Source: Phycisphaerae bacterium
Lineage (GTDB): Bacteria > Planctomycetota > Phycisphaerae > Phycisphaerales > Phycisphaeraceae
NCBI GenBank assembly: GCA_030426385.1
Contig: JAUHYI010000054.1
Coordinates: 1 to 32,979 of the forward strand
Reading direction: 5' to 3'
DNA length: 32,979 nucleotides
Every line of letters starts with the position of its first letter. Position 1 is the stretch's first letter. The position numbers and the translations under genes were made by a program. This document shows, in pieces, positions 9,301 to 16,229 of the stretch. The notes beneath the pieces are model-generated. The model saw nothing but the letters and a program-made list of their open reading frames with translations. It did no database searches and had not been told where the DNA came from.

Positions 9301-9653
9301 AAATCATCGACGCGCTCGACGAGCAAGGCAAGACAAGTGTCCTGGGATTGTCGCCGAAAGTGGCTGAGGCGCGGGAGTATGCGCCGGTCTACGCCATGGC
9401 TATTGGTATGAATTATCCAGTGGTACTGAAAGACTGGGGACATGCGGCATTGTTGTCTGCTGAGTATGACGAATCGAATAGTCAGGCGGTGATTAAATTT
9501 GATAGCAAACGCGAAAGTATCGTGACACTTGAAATAACGCAGTCAGCAAAAAGTTATGTGATCAATGGTATTGCCCAAGGTCATCTCGACATGGGCAATG
9601 ACGTTCAGGTGAAACTACCGACGGGCAAAACAACATTAGAAATTAATTTTTAA
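6393..9653 (+). CDS. Large secreted protein, glycosidase- or lyase-like (locus 1)
   Basis: This 1086-residue protein begins with a Met/Leu-rich signal peptide ending near GFAADH. Residues of about 45-190 look like a galactose-binding (F5/8 type C or discoidin-like) beta-sandwich. A beta-rich middle follows to about 680. The region of about 690-940 is helical and rich in aromatic and acidic residues (NSGHGAILYASNLYARASGD, then HESTGDSAFDMD), as in (alpha/alpha)6-barrel glycosidases and polysaccharide lyases. I cannot name a CAZy family. Two starts are possible: 6393 (GGAA 7 bases upstream) and 6414. The next gene starts 10 bases after its stop, so they are almost certainly cotranscribed. I infer extracellular attack on a polysaccharide. 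Confidence 0.7.
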   Translation: MCIKNKLMRVNTVIAMAVMLMLMLMSLPMFSRVGFAADHVDRHDVKASWRLQAIESASVTTDSEITDGEAGNVVDATLLPRVMFKKLNGTTLKIRMDEPRVIHTLGILRPGWSTWSSATKLDVRVNSGPAERIDLLNSRIAPNTKSLDGAMAHIITIGKEVRTIEITVVDTESVTEFNTVGTIEILEALQGPDVLDFAPLEGVSANSSGINLHFDHERATSQVGIKLHTGNYPFRRIGAQIWSTMINHVPAGQQTVTIPWGQFQNPVAPQLELNALNAYKIEVHNQSGAGVPGLKSWSFVNSGTKLKPAWEQITTTAHPADENGWRAGVPADGFGRFGWTGADGLLVGNLTNNSFDYMMINRENDGRRSQFGFYTGAPNRPKQWTRRYVNWTGVVHQVLYGEPADKSWAIDTSKKPMPTSLTYSSLVPGFLIDSDDTQFSFGLSNDSVKTPQLLYKSKSGLQWVSAQEGVSGEQMTEGWLVAVWPSQPQMPVMFAPKHKPERIHADGAMLVFEFPEAVERMGVGTPSGFRWWDGQAGKVDQGSHQLAKKSKRLASILRAYPKSCEMKFKDDDSSVRIRETFSHVVWDNDWQDDALVIAPVSPLLSFAADTGYPVKLPGDLNDAGIPTKVGPYRYAEGTTVEYELPLPPTAGRMYLRPAGEHTLADDIAAKLTQSPKRSEHWLRNTSNIAPWMVWTSRSWGLTLMDDQQRHDFIDSWKIVFDDAFKPHPWYLRTEPWSGKRYIYSFAWLDVTNRTFGDINSGHGAILYASNLYARASGDWEMLEKNWALLNAVMEYYKVHHDWCYMQAPCHESTGDSAFDMDLIGYLGAVGYMRTAEALGKEEEAAIGRLLVARFSVPLSMRWLGAKWVAPDLSDSVSVPFSSPGITDSQGFVREQSPNWKIGLSLSWKGPSPEAFMAQIWGCGEEFWKFFEYDLIEKIEPSLWTEKNWYRPKNVVANLYMRGLLGAPSQKIIDALDEQGKTSVLGLSPKVAEAREYAPVYAMAIGMNYPVVLKDWGHAALLSAEYDESNSQAVIKFDSKRESIVTLEITQSAKSYVINGIAQGHLDMGNDVQVKLPTGKTTLEINF
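6445..6468 (+). repeat. In-frame GATGTT microsatellite in the signal peptide
   Basis: Four copies of a 6-base unit (the last with one change) encode the alternating Met-Leu stretch of the signal peptide of the protein starting at 6393. Gain or loss of units would keep the frame and change the length of the hydrophobic core. Confidence 0.8.
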
Positions 9654-9663
9654 GGTAGCGTTT

Positions 9664-11157
9664 ATGCTGAACAATAATATTTCAAAAGACGAATTGCGAC
9701 GGCGCATGGGCGGGTGCTGGCTGGGCAAGGCCGTCGGCGGGACGCTTGGCATGCCGTTCGAAGGAGGTGATGGGCCGTTGGATTTGACGTTTTACGAGCC
9801 TGTGCCCGAAACGATGTTGCCCAACGATGATCTGGATTTGCAGGTGCTATGGGCATGTGTACTCGATAAGCAAAAGGAGGTCCGTGTTGATCGTGATCTA
9901 TTTGCCGAGGCATGGTTAACGCAGGTGGAATTCCCATGGGATGAATATGGCGTGGCCATTCGCAATCTCAAGATGGGGCTGAAATCGCCGCAATCGGGGT
10001 CGTATGACAACTGGTTTGTGCATGGCATGGGCGCGGCGATTCGCACGGAAATTTGGGCGTGTTTGGCGCCGGGTGATCCGGTGCGTGCAGCAGCCTATGC
10101 CTACGAAGATGCGTGTGTTGATCATGATGGCGAAGGCATCTGGGCCGCCATGTTTTTTGCAGCATTGCAAAGTCTGGCGTTTGTCGAATCGGATACAGAC
10201 GAGTTGATCGATCAAGCGTTGGACGTGTTGCCGGAAAGTAGTACTGTTCGCGAGGCGGTTGTCCAGACTCGTGTGTGGTGGCGGCAAAATTCCGACTGGC
10301 GCCGCGTGCGTGATAAAATTTTAAAAGCATACGGCCACGAGAATTTTACAGACGTGACAATGAATATCGCGTTTACAATTTTGGGTTGGCTGGATGGGCA
10401 GGGCGATTTTTCGCGGGCAATATGTACCGCGACCAATTGTGGCAAAGATACCGATTGCACCGCCGCGACGGTCGGGGCGTTAATGGGGATCATTGATCCG
10501 GACTGCATTGATGAGCGTTGGTTAAAGCCGATCGGCAAATCATTGGTCATTAGCAAAGAAATTACGGGCATTGATGACCACCCGCCATCGCTAGAACTCT
10601 TCACTGAGTTGGTGCTCGATTTGTATAAGCGATTGGATCGGCATGCACCGGTAGGGCTGGATTCGCGTGCCGTTGTTGAAAAAGACGTGCCGCCGATTGA
10701 GGTTGATCTGGCGTTTAGCAAGGGCCACAAGCAGAACATGGGGGGATCCAATTGCCCCGAATTTTTGCTGTCGCGAACACATGGTTTGCCAGGGACCATA
10801 GGCCGATTGAGTGAGGCCGAGTTTGAGGGGGACGTGGCGCATATTCGATATCGTTTTAAGCTCGAAAAAGCACGGCGCGTCCGCATCATGTGTAACACGC
10901 ACCAGGCATGCGCTGCATGGGTTGACAAGCAGTTGTTGTTTGAAAGTTCGGGCGGAGCCATGTCGCCATCATTTCATCGTGCTCCGAAAGACCAATGGGC
11001 AGACGTTGAATTAGCGGGTGGTGATCACGAACTTGTCATTGCATTGGCTCGTCCGGCGTTAGGTGGCGATGTTGAATGGGTGGTTGGTATAGCCGATGCG
11101 TCAACGCATCAATGGCTAGAATGTTTTTTGCGTTCCGGGCAGGCGATTGAGTGTTAG
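9664..11157 (+). CDS. ADP-ribosylglycohydrolase (DraG/ARH) family protein
   Basis: This 497-residue protein has an ARH/DraG helical domain at about residues 10-340, followed by a beta-rich C-terminal domain of about 130 residues. Family landmarks are GCWLGKAVGGTLGMPFEG, an acidic NDDLDL at 54-59 where classical members have TDDT, DHDGEG at 153-158, and GKDTDCTAA at 260-268. The Asp residues probably bind the metal pair. Classical members remove ADP-ribose from proteins. In glycan loci such proteins may act on other N- or O-glycosides, which is my inference here. No signal peptide is seen, so it is cytoplasmic. It sits 10 bases after the large secreted protein gene, with AAGG at the junction as a likely ribosome site. 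Confidence 0.85.
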   Translation: MLNNNISKDELRRRMGGCWLGKAVGGTLGMPFEGGDGPLDLTFYEPVPETMLPNDDLDLQVLWACVLDKQKEVRVDRDLFAEAWLTQVEFPWDEYGVAIRNLKMGLKSPQSGSYDNWFVHGMGAAIRTEIWACLAPGDPVRAAAYAYEDACVDHDGEGIWAAMFFAALQSLAFVESDTDELIDQALDVLPESSTVREAVVQTRVWWRQNSDWRRVRDKILKAYGHENFTDVTMNIAFTILGWLDGQGDFSRAICTATNCGKDTDCTAATVGALMGIIDPDCIDERWLKPIGKSLVISKEITGIDDHPPSLELFTELVLDLYKRLDRHAPVGLDSRAVVEKDVPPIEVDLAFSKGHKQNMGGSNCPEFLLSRTHGLPGTIGRLSEAEFEGDVAHIRYRFKLEKARRVRIMCNTHQACAAWVDKQLLFESSGGAMSPSFHRAPKDQWADVELAGGDHELVIALARPALGGDVEWVVGIADASTHQWLECFLRSGQAIEC

Positions 11158-11213
11158 CAAATACCCATAGGCGGTGAGGCTGTTCGTCGCGAAAAAAATA
11201 AGAAGCGTTTGTT

Positions 11214-12074
11214 ATGAAAATATATATGCATGTGAATTACATCGAATGGCTCGATGATCTCGTGGAAATTACGCGTCGCTGTGCTGGGGCAGGCTATGAT
11301 GGCATTGAACTACGCGCTCGCGATCGTTCGAATCGTTTGTCGTTGGATGACTATTTGAAGTTGTCAGGCGATGTTGCCAAGTCTGCGGGGCTTGATGTGG
11401 TTTATGGTTTTGTCGCTGAGTCAACATCGGACGACGAGGCATTGCGCGCCCAGTCGTTGAATGATTTGAAAAAAGTCATTAGGCATGCGGGAGATTGCGG
11501 GTCTACGGTGCTCAATGTCTTTGGGAGTCCGTTGCTTGCCGAAGGCGTCCCGTATCATTGTTTTGATCAGCATGGTTCGGTACTAGCCACCGAGGAAAAA
11601 CGTCGCCATACGGTTGAATATTTCCAGGCCGCAGCCGAGATCGCAGTTGAATGTGGCGTGAAACTGTGTTTTGAAACGCACAACAATTATATGCACGATT
11701 TGCCCGTGCCAACCCTCGCATTAGTTGAAGCAATTGGCCACCCCAGTGTCGCAGTGAATTTTGACTATGGGAATATTTTTCTACATGCCGAGGATGGCAC
11801 ATTAGAAAACGCGATTGATACGCTGGGTTCACATATTGGCTACGTTCATATTAAAAATATGATGTCATTCGCATCGTTTGGTACGCAGATATTTCGTGGT
11901 ACACCCTTGCGTGATGGTGATATTAATCATGAAATGTTAGTACGTAAATTGTTGGCATCTGGCTATCAAGGATGCTTGACGATTGAAAATGTCATGCCGG
12001 GTGATAAGACCCATTTGATGCAAGATGATATCGAGTATTTTCGAGAAGTTATTGAGCGCTGTGGTGTGATTTAA
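11214..12074 (+). CDS. Sugar phosphate isomerase/epimerase-like TIM barrel
   Basis: This 286-residue protein is a xylose-isomerase-like TIM barrel. The expected metal ligands are visible: Glu154 (CFETHNN), Asp184 (NFDYGN), His212 (VHIKN) and Glu258 (TIENV). Relatives include hydroxypyruvate isomerase, tagatose/psicose epimerases, inosose dehydratase and 3-dehydroshikimate dehydratase, so the exact reaction cannot be read from the sequence. It is cytoplasmic and complete. It lies 56 bases after the ADP-ribosylglycohydrolase-family gene in the same direction, so a shared transcript is likely. I infer that it converts a sugar released by the locus. Confidence 0.88.
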   Translation: MKIYMHVNYIEWLDDLVEITRRCAGAGYDGIELRARDRSNRLSLDDYLKLSGDVAKSAGLDVVYGFVAESTSDDEALRAQSLNDLKKVIRHAGDCGSTVLNVFGSPLLAEGVPYHCFDQHGSVLATEEKRRHTVEYFQAAAEIAVECGVKLCFETHNNYMHDLPVPTLALVEAIGHPSVAVNFDYGNIFLHAEDGTLENAIDTLGSHIGYVHIKNMMSFASFGTQIFRGTPLRDGDINHEMLVRKLLASGYQGCLTIENVMPGDKTHLMQDDIEYFREVIERCGVI

Positions 12075-12162
12075 AAGTTTTTTGTTGGCATAAGACGAGG
12101 TCGCTTGCTGAAAAACAAACTGGGCCTGCCTTTGTTTTAATGTTTGTGTGAAAGGGATTGTT

Positions 12163-13482
12163 ATGGCTTCGCTTTGTATCGATTCGAAAAATCTTGCGTT
12201 GTTAGGTGGCCCGCAAGCTATCGTGGAGGAGGTTGACCCTAAGCTTTTTCATTGGCCGATTACGACCGAGGAAGATGAACAGGCGGTGCTGGATGTGATT
12301 CGCGCGGGAAATATGTCTGCGGTCGACATTACGAAAAAATTTGAGGCGGAATATGCGGCGTGGATTGGTTGTGAGTACGCGCTGGGAACTTGTAATGGTA
12401 CGGCTGCTTTGCTGGAAGCATTCTGGGCATGCGGCGTTGGTGCGGGTGATGAAATCATCTGTCCCGCGATGACGTATTGGGCGAGCGCGGCACCGGCGCT
12501 GGCGCTGGGCGCGAGCGTTAATTTTGCGGATATTGAGCCGGATACGCTTTGTCTTGACCCGGATGATATTGAGCATCGTATTGGTAAGCGAACCAAGGCG
12601 ATTGTGGTCGTGCACTACGCGGGCCATCCTGCGGACATGGACCGGATCATGCCGATCGCGCGCAAGCATGGCGTTAAAGTAATTGAAGATGTTTCGCATG
12701 CCCATGGCAGTCTGTATAAAAATCGGATGTGTGGCACGCTTGGCGATATTGCGGCTGCGAGCATGATGGCGGGCAAAAGTTTTGCCATTGGTGAGGGTGG
12801 CATGCTCACCACCAGCGATCGAGAATTATATGAGCGTGCCGTTGCGTTTGCGCATTACGAACGAACTGGTGGTCCCAGTCGCTATGCCAAATCGGAATCG
12901 GCGGTGAATGGTGATTTGGCACGTTTTGCGGGTATTCCGATTGGTGCGGTTAAGCATCGTTTGAATCAGACCGCATCTGCGATGGGGCGCGTGCAATTGA
13001 AATACTATCCGCAACGCATTGCGGAAATTCAGCGGGCGGTGAATCGTTTTTGGTCGTTGCTCGAGGACGTGCCGGGGTTGCGTCCGCATCGTGTGAAATG
13101 GGCGGATTCAACGATGGGTGGTTGGTATCATGCCCGTGGGTTGTACGATGCTAGCGAATTGCATGGCCTGAGTTGCGAGAAGTTTTGCGAAGCGATTCGA
13201 GCGGAGGGTTTTGCTGATTGTACGGCTGGGGCTAATGCGCCGTTGAATTCGCATGCGATGTTCCATGATGCTGATTTGTTCAATCAGGGGCAGCCGACGG
13301 TGCTCGCATTTGGTCAGCGTGATGTCAGGCAAGGCCCCGGATGTTTGCCAGTGAGTGATCATGCGCATGAAACAGTTTTTGGTATTCCCTGGTTTAAACA
13401 TGATGATGTTGAATTGATTGAAATGTATGCCGCCGCGTACCGAAAAGTAGCATCACATGCGGAGCAATTGGCAGCGTCATAA
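12163..13482 (+). CDS. DegT/DnrJ/EryC1/StrS-family PLP aminotransferase
   Basis: This 439-residue protein has the fold-type I pattern of sugar aminotransferases: GTCNGTAAL near 76-84, CPAMTYWASA near 100-109, EDVSHAHG at 175-182 with the PLP-contacting Asp176, and Lys205 in MMAGKSFAIGEGG as the likely Schiff-base lysine. Relatives transfer an amino group to keto-sugars (usually nucleotide-linked) or, in 3-amino-5-hydroxybenzoate synthases and StsC/StsA-like enzymes, to inosose. The ATG at 12163 is chosen because AAAGGGA lies about 6 bases before it; a GTG 15 bases upstream is weaker. An aminotransferase among catabolic genes suggests removal of nitrogen from an amino sugar or amino-cyclitol, or making one; I cannot tell which. 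Confidence 0.88.
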   Translation: MASLCIDSKNLALLGGPQAIVEEVDPKLFHWPITTEEDEQAVLDVIRAGNMSAVDITKKFEAEYAAWIGCEYALGTCNGTAALLEAFWACGVGAGDEIICPAMTYWASAAPALALGASVNFADIEPDTLCLDPDDIEHRIGKRTKAIVVVHYAGHPADMDRIMPIARKHGVKVIEDVSHAHGSLYKNRMCGTLGDIAAASMMAGKSFAIGEGGMLTTSDRELYERAVAFAHYERTGGPSRYAKSESAVNGDLARFAGIPIGAVKHRLNQTASAMGRVQLKYYPQRIAEIQRAVNRFWSLLEDVPGLRPHRVKWADSTMGGWYHARGLYDASELHGLSCEKFCEAIRAEGFADCTAGANAPLNSHAMFHDADLFNQGQPTVLAFGQRDVRQGPGCLPVSDHAHETVFGIPWFKHDDVELIEMYAAAYRKVASHAEQLAAS

Positions 13483-13539
13483 AAGATATGTATGGCCGTG
13501 TATTCGCGTGTTGATGTGTGTGGTTTATAGAAAATTTAT

Positions 13540-13554
13540 TGTACTGAACGTACA
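13540..13554. promoter_or_regulatory. Possible AraR-type operator
   Basis: TGTAC-tgaac-GTACA forms an inverted repeat 49 bases before the ceramidase-like gene. The half-sites match those of AraR-like GntR/LacI hybrids (TGTAC/GTACA). The regulator at 2691-3854 is of that class. Two copies of AATATATTCAA follow at about 13561-13582. Confidence 0.4.
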
Positions 13555-13602
13555 TCGAAAATATATTCAAAAATATATTCAACCTTGAGAAATTAAATAC
13601 GA

Positions 13603-14916
13603 ATGCGAGTTATTCAATTTAGCGCAGATGCGACGCCGAAAGTAGGTTCAATGTTGGCCTATCATCGTATGGTTGGCGTGACGAATCCATTGTTGGCGCG
13701 AGGGGTGGTGTTGGAGGGTGATTTTCAGTCGATTGTTCTGGTGACGGTTGATTGGTTAGGTGTCGCAGGTCGTACCTATCGACATTTCCAGGCGATACTT
13801 GCTGGTGCGGTGGGCACGACGCCTGAACGTGTCATCGTGCATGCGGTTCACCAGCACGATGCGCCATGGGCTGATGCGGATACCGATCAACTGCTATCGG
13901 AATTAGGATTGCCCTCGTATTTTTTGGGGATTGATGCGGTTGAGTGTCTGGCTAATAATCTGAGCCTAAGTATCGAATTGGCTCGCGCAAATGCGATTGA
14001 TATCACGCAAGTGGGCACAGGTGTGGCTGATGTCGAAAAGGTCGCGTCGGCCCGTCGTGTGATGGGTGACGATGGGCGTGTTGTTTACGGGCGCATGAGT
14101 TCGTGTACGGATGCGATTGGGCAGTTGGCGCCGGAGGGTTTGATTGATCCAAAATTTCGGTTGGTCAGTCTATGGCATAATGACCAGCCGGTGGTGGGGA
14201 TGGCCTATTATGCTTGTCATCCGCAGAGCTATTATCGTACTGCGATGGCGGATGCTGATTTTGTGGGGCTGGCACGGCAGCGGGCGGATTTGGAAACGGG
14301 CGTGCCGCATTTATATTTCACAGGTTTTGCGGGCAATGTGGCTGCGGGTAAGTGGAATGACGGTAGTCGTGCGGCGCGTGCGCAACTGGTCGATAGATTG
14401 GCGGCGGCCTATCGCAGTGCATGGGATAATACGCAGCGCGTTGCGCTTTCGGATGCGGATGTGAATTGGAAATGTGTGGACGCGGTGCTGCCGTTGTGCG
14501 TTGAGGCGGCGGATCGTGCGGCCTTAGAATCGGTCAGTCATGACGCCAACGCGTCGGTAGCCGATCGCACGGGTGCGGTTCGATGTATTACGCTAAACCA
14601 TGATTTGGAAATTGCACCGACGCAGGGTTTGTGTCGATTAACGCTTGGCCCGGCTGACATCGTGTTTGGTCCTGCAGAGTTATTTATTGAGTATCAATTG
14701 TTCGCTCAATCATTGCGGCCCGATGGGTTTGTTGCGATGGCTGGGTATTGCGACCAGCGTTACGGTTACATCGGCACCGCGGTGACACGGCGAGAGGGCG
14801 GTTATGAAAGTTGGCCGCATGTGAATCGGGTGGCCGACGAGACTGAACAGGTGTTGCATGATGCGCTGCGTGAATTGGTGGTTGGCGGTGATGCTGGGGT
14901 TTTAGGTGACGGGTAG
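13603..14916 (+). CDS. Neutral/alkaline ceramidase N-terminal-domain-like protein
   Basis: This 437-residue protein resembles the N-terminal zinc domain of neutral ceramidases: a beta-strand start with an ATPKVG-type segment, VHAVHQHDAPWAD at about 79-91 (His83 and His85 in place of the family's THTHSGP), and YYACHPQSYY near 202-211 (His206). In neutral ceramidase such residues bind zinc for amide hydrolysis. The usual C-terminal immunoglobulin-like domain and a signal peptide are missing. I infer a cytoplasmic metal-dependent amidase or hydrolase of unknown substrate rather than a true ceramidase. It is the last gene of locus 1, 120 bases after the aminotransferase, perhaps with its own promoter and the operator at 13540. 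Confidence 0.7.
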   Translation: MRVIQFSADATPKVGSMLAYHRMVGVTNPLLARGVVLEGDFQSIVLVTVDWLGVAGRTYRHFQAILAGAVGTTPERVIVHAVHQHDAPWADADTDQLLSELGLPSYFLGIDAVECLANNLSLSIELARANAIDITQVGTGVADVEKVASARRVMGDDGRVVYGRMSSCTDAIGQLAPEGLIDPKFRLVSLWHNDQPVVGMAYYACHPQSYYRTAMADADFVGLARQRADLETGVPHLYFTGFAGNVAAGKWNDGSRAARAQLVDRLAAAYRSAWDNTQRVALSDADVNWKCVDAVLPLCVEAADRAALESVSHDANASVADRTGAVRCITLNHDLEIAPTQGLCRLTLGPADIVFGPAELFIEYQLFAQSLRPDGFVAMAGYCDQRYGYIGTAVTRREGGYESWPHVNRVADETEQVLHDALRELVVGGDAGVLGDG

Positions 14917-14961
14917 GGCGCTTTGTGTCATTTGTGATCGCATTGCAAGCTGGTGCTGGTC
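14917..14961 (+). repeat. GTCATTTGTGAYCGCATYGCA repeat, copy 1
   Basis: This roughly 45-bp stretch starts right after the ceramidase-like stop. It matches 22961-23005 with a few mismatches and one single-base gap. The shared heart is GTCATTTGTGA-Y-CGCAT and the shared end is CTGGTC. Origin unknown. Confidence 0.55.
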
Positions 14962-15036
14962 GCGTTATTGATTAGGCTTGCGTACGAGCATGTTGGGCGG
15001 AGTTAGTTAATTGGTTGAGTTTGCCGCGCGATGATA

Positions 15037-15060
15037 TTTCGGTTTCGGTTTCGGTTTCGG
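15037..15060 (+). repeat. (TTTCGG)4 microsatellite
   Basis: Four perfect hexamer copies are followed by a degenerate one. They lie in the 732-base stretch between locus 1 and the tRNA genes, which otherwise holds only the decayed fragments at 15251-15549. Confidence 0.85.
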
Positions 15061-15250
15061 ATTCGTGAGGCGAGAGCGGGCCTCTGGCGCGTTTGGTTGG
15101 CCCGGCCGCCCTTCGGGCGTTCCACCAGAGATTGACGCGAATCTGGCCCGCCGTACAGCCGTTGCTGGGCATGGTCGGTGGCAAGCGCCGATCGCGCGAT
15201 GACAAGCAAGTGACGGCGGATGAGACGGTGACGCGGGCATGGTGGGATGA

Positions 15251-15406
15251 GGTGGTGTGGCCCGAGGGTGTGCCGGTGGAGATGGGGCGGTGGGGCAGCA
15301 ACGCCTGGATGATTTTTGCAAGCTGTGCAAGCAGGCGAAGACGTGTCACACGTCGATGGCTTGGTTGGCCGCGCCAGTTCAGCGCGAGATGCAGGAGGCG
15401 GTATGA
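15251..15406 (+). pseudogene. C-terminal fragment of an unknown small gene (phage-like?)
   Basis: The frame is open from 15251 (just after a TGA) to the TGA at 15404-15406. Its last 33 residues (from LDDFCKLCKQAKTCH on) look like real protein, with a Cys-X2-Cys pair and a third Cys. The stop overlaps the start codon at 15403 (ATGA), the tight coupling typical of phage-like operons. No proper N-terminal part is visible in this frame, so I take it to be a remnant. The overlapping frame on plus from 15093 also has protein-like stretches (WWDEVVWPEGVPVEMGRWG), which may mean a frameshift. I do not recognise the family. Confidence 0.35.
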
Positions 15407-15549
15407 GCAGCCTGCCACACCCCATCAAATGGTACGGCGGCAAGCACTATCTCGCGGAGCGGACTGGATCAACCGCCACATCCGCCACATGCCGCCGCTT
15501 CCGCGACTTCCCCGAGGCCTGCGTCATCAGGATGGTGATGTCGGGGTAG
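15403..15549 (+). pseudogene. Remnant of a D12-class adenine DNA methyltransferase
   Basis: Starting at 15403 behind a strong AGGAGG (15393-15398), the frame reads MSSLPHPIKWYGGKHYLAE. This is the start of Dam/D12-type N6-adenine methyltransferases, where P-x-KWxGGK forms part of the AdoMet site. It then turns into unrelated residues and stops at 15549 after 48 codons. The +1 frame continues with DWINRHIRHMPP, as expected of the intact protein, so a small insertion or deletion near 15457-15463 broke the gene. The DPPY catalytic motif is not present. Such genes are common in phages and integrated elements. Confidence 0.55.
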
Positions 15550-15647
15550 AGCCAGACGGGCAGCGCATGCCTGCCGCTGGGGGGTATTGTGGGGGTAGTA
15601 TTTTTCTTGCTTATATCGACAGTGATTGTAAGTCGTTGTCAAATAAA

Positions 15648-15720
15648 AGCCACGTGTCGGACTCGAACCGACGACCTGCGCTTTACAAAAGCGCTGCTCT
15701 ACCAACTGAGCTAACGTGGC
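15648..15720 (-). tRNA. tRNA-Thr (anticodon TGT)
   Basis: The reverse strand folds as a complete cloverleaf: acceptor GCCACGT/ACGTGGC, D-arm GCTC/GAGC, anticodon stem GCGCT/AGCGC with loop TTTGTAA (anticodon TGT), and T-arm GTCGG/CCGAC with TTCGAGT. The discriminator base is T and CCA is not encoded. A T-rich stretch (TTTTATTT) follows directly. Confidence 0.95.
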
Positions 15721-15834
15721 GGGGTCTGTTGGGCGACCTGATTTTCGAGCGATGCGAATTAAATAGTAGTCGACTTGTCGGCTAGGGGTCTATTTGGATC
15801 TATCTTTGGGCCGGACTTTGGGCCGGATTTTCAA

Positions 15835-15906
15835 AGCCACCCGCGGGATTTGAACCCGCGACCTACGCTTTACGAAAGCGTTGCTCTACCACTGAGCTAG
15901 GGTGGC
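15835..15906 (-). tRNA. tRNA-Thr (anticodon CGT)
   Basis: The reverse strand folds as a complete cloverleaf: acceptor GCCACCC/GGGTGGC, anticodon stem ACGCT/AGCGT with loop TTCGTAA (anticodon CGT), and T-arm GCGGG/CCCGC with TTCAAAT. CCA is not encoded. It lies 114 bases upstream of the other tRNA-Thr on the same strand, so they may share a transcript. The spacer holds a doubled GGGCCGGA. Confidence 0.95.
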
Positions 15907-15986
15907 GACACATGCTGGACCGGGCAGGTTATCCCGAGCGGAGCGAATCGTCAATCGCGATAGGGGCTGCCGGGGGTACTGGTACT

Positions 15987-16102
15987 GGGCTAGTCTGAAT
16001 TATCTGACGAGCCGCGACCGTCAGGGAGCGGGGGGGAGTGGGCCTGCAATCCGGAAACCCGCTTCCTGACGGTCGCGGCTCGTTGTTTTTTCAAACTAGC
16101 CC
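15987..16102. repeat. 116-bp palindromic element
   Basis: Outer arms GGGCTAGTYTGAA (15987-15999 and, inverted, 16090-16102) enclose inner 26-bp arms beginning ACGAGCCGCGACCGTCAGG (16007-16032 and, inverted, 16058-16083), each pair with one mismatch. A 25-base centre separates them. The right arm runs into TTGTTTTTT, so the transcript would also make a terminator-like hairpin. The design is that of a paired REP or MITE. The remaining bases of this 323-base gap (15907-16229) include a G-run motif at 16113-16137 and the leader of the peptidase gene. Confidence 0.8.
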
Positions 16103-16112
16103 ACGATCGGGG

Positions 16113-16137
16113 AAACGTGGGGGGGTGGGGGGGGGTG
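16113..16137 (+). repeat. GGGGAAACGTG-plus-G-runs motif
   Basis: The same short motif as at 1521 and 21116 is followed by two G-runs of seven and nine separated by one T. It lies between the palindromic element and the peptidase gene. Confidence 0.5.
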
Positions 16138-16229
16138 TTTCGACGAAAGGGGTTTGAGGCGCTACCATACGCGGGTATGGCCTGTGGCTGAGCCGGGGCC
16201 GTTGATACCGTTTAGACAAGGATGTAACT

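Noticed and set aside
10212..10961. Minus-strand frame of 249 residues
   Set aside because: It lies wholly inside the ARH/DraG-family gene on the other strand and has a Ser/Arg-rich shadow composition.
15093..15785. Plus-strand frame of 230 residues as one gene
   Set aside because: It runs through the methyltransferase start region in the wrong frame and through a tRNA gene. Parts may be remnants of phage-like proteins, but it is not an intact gene.
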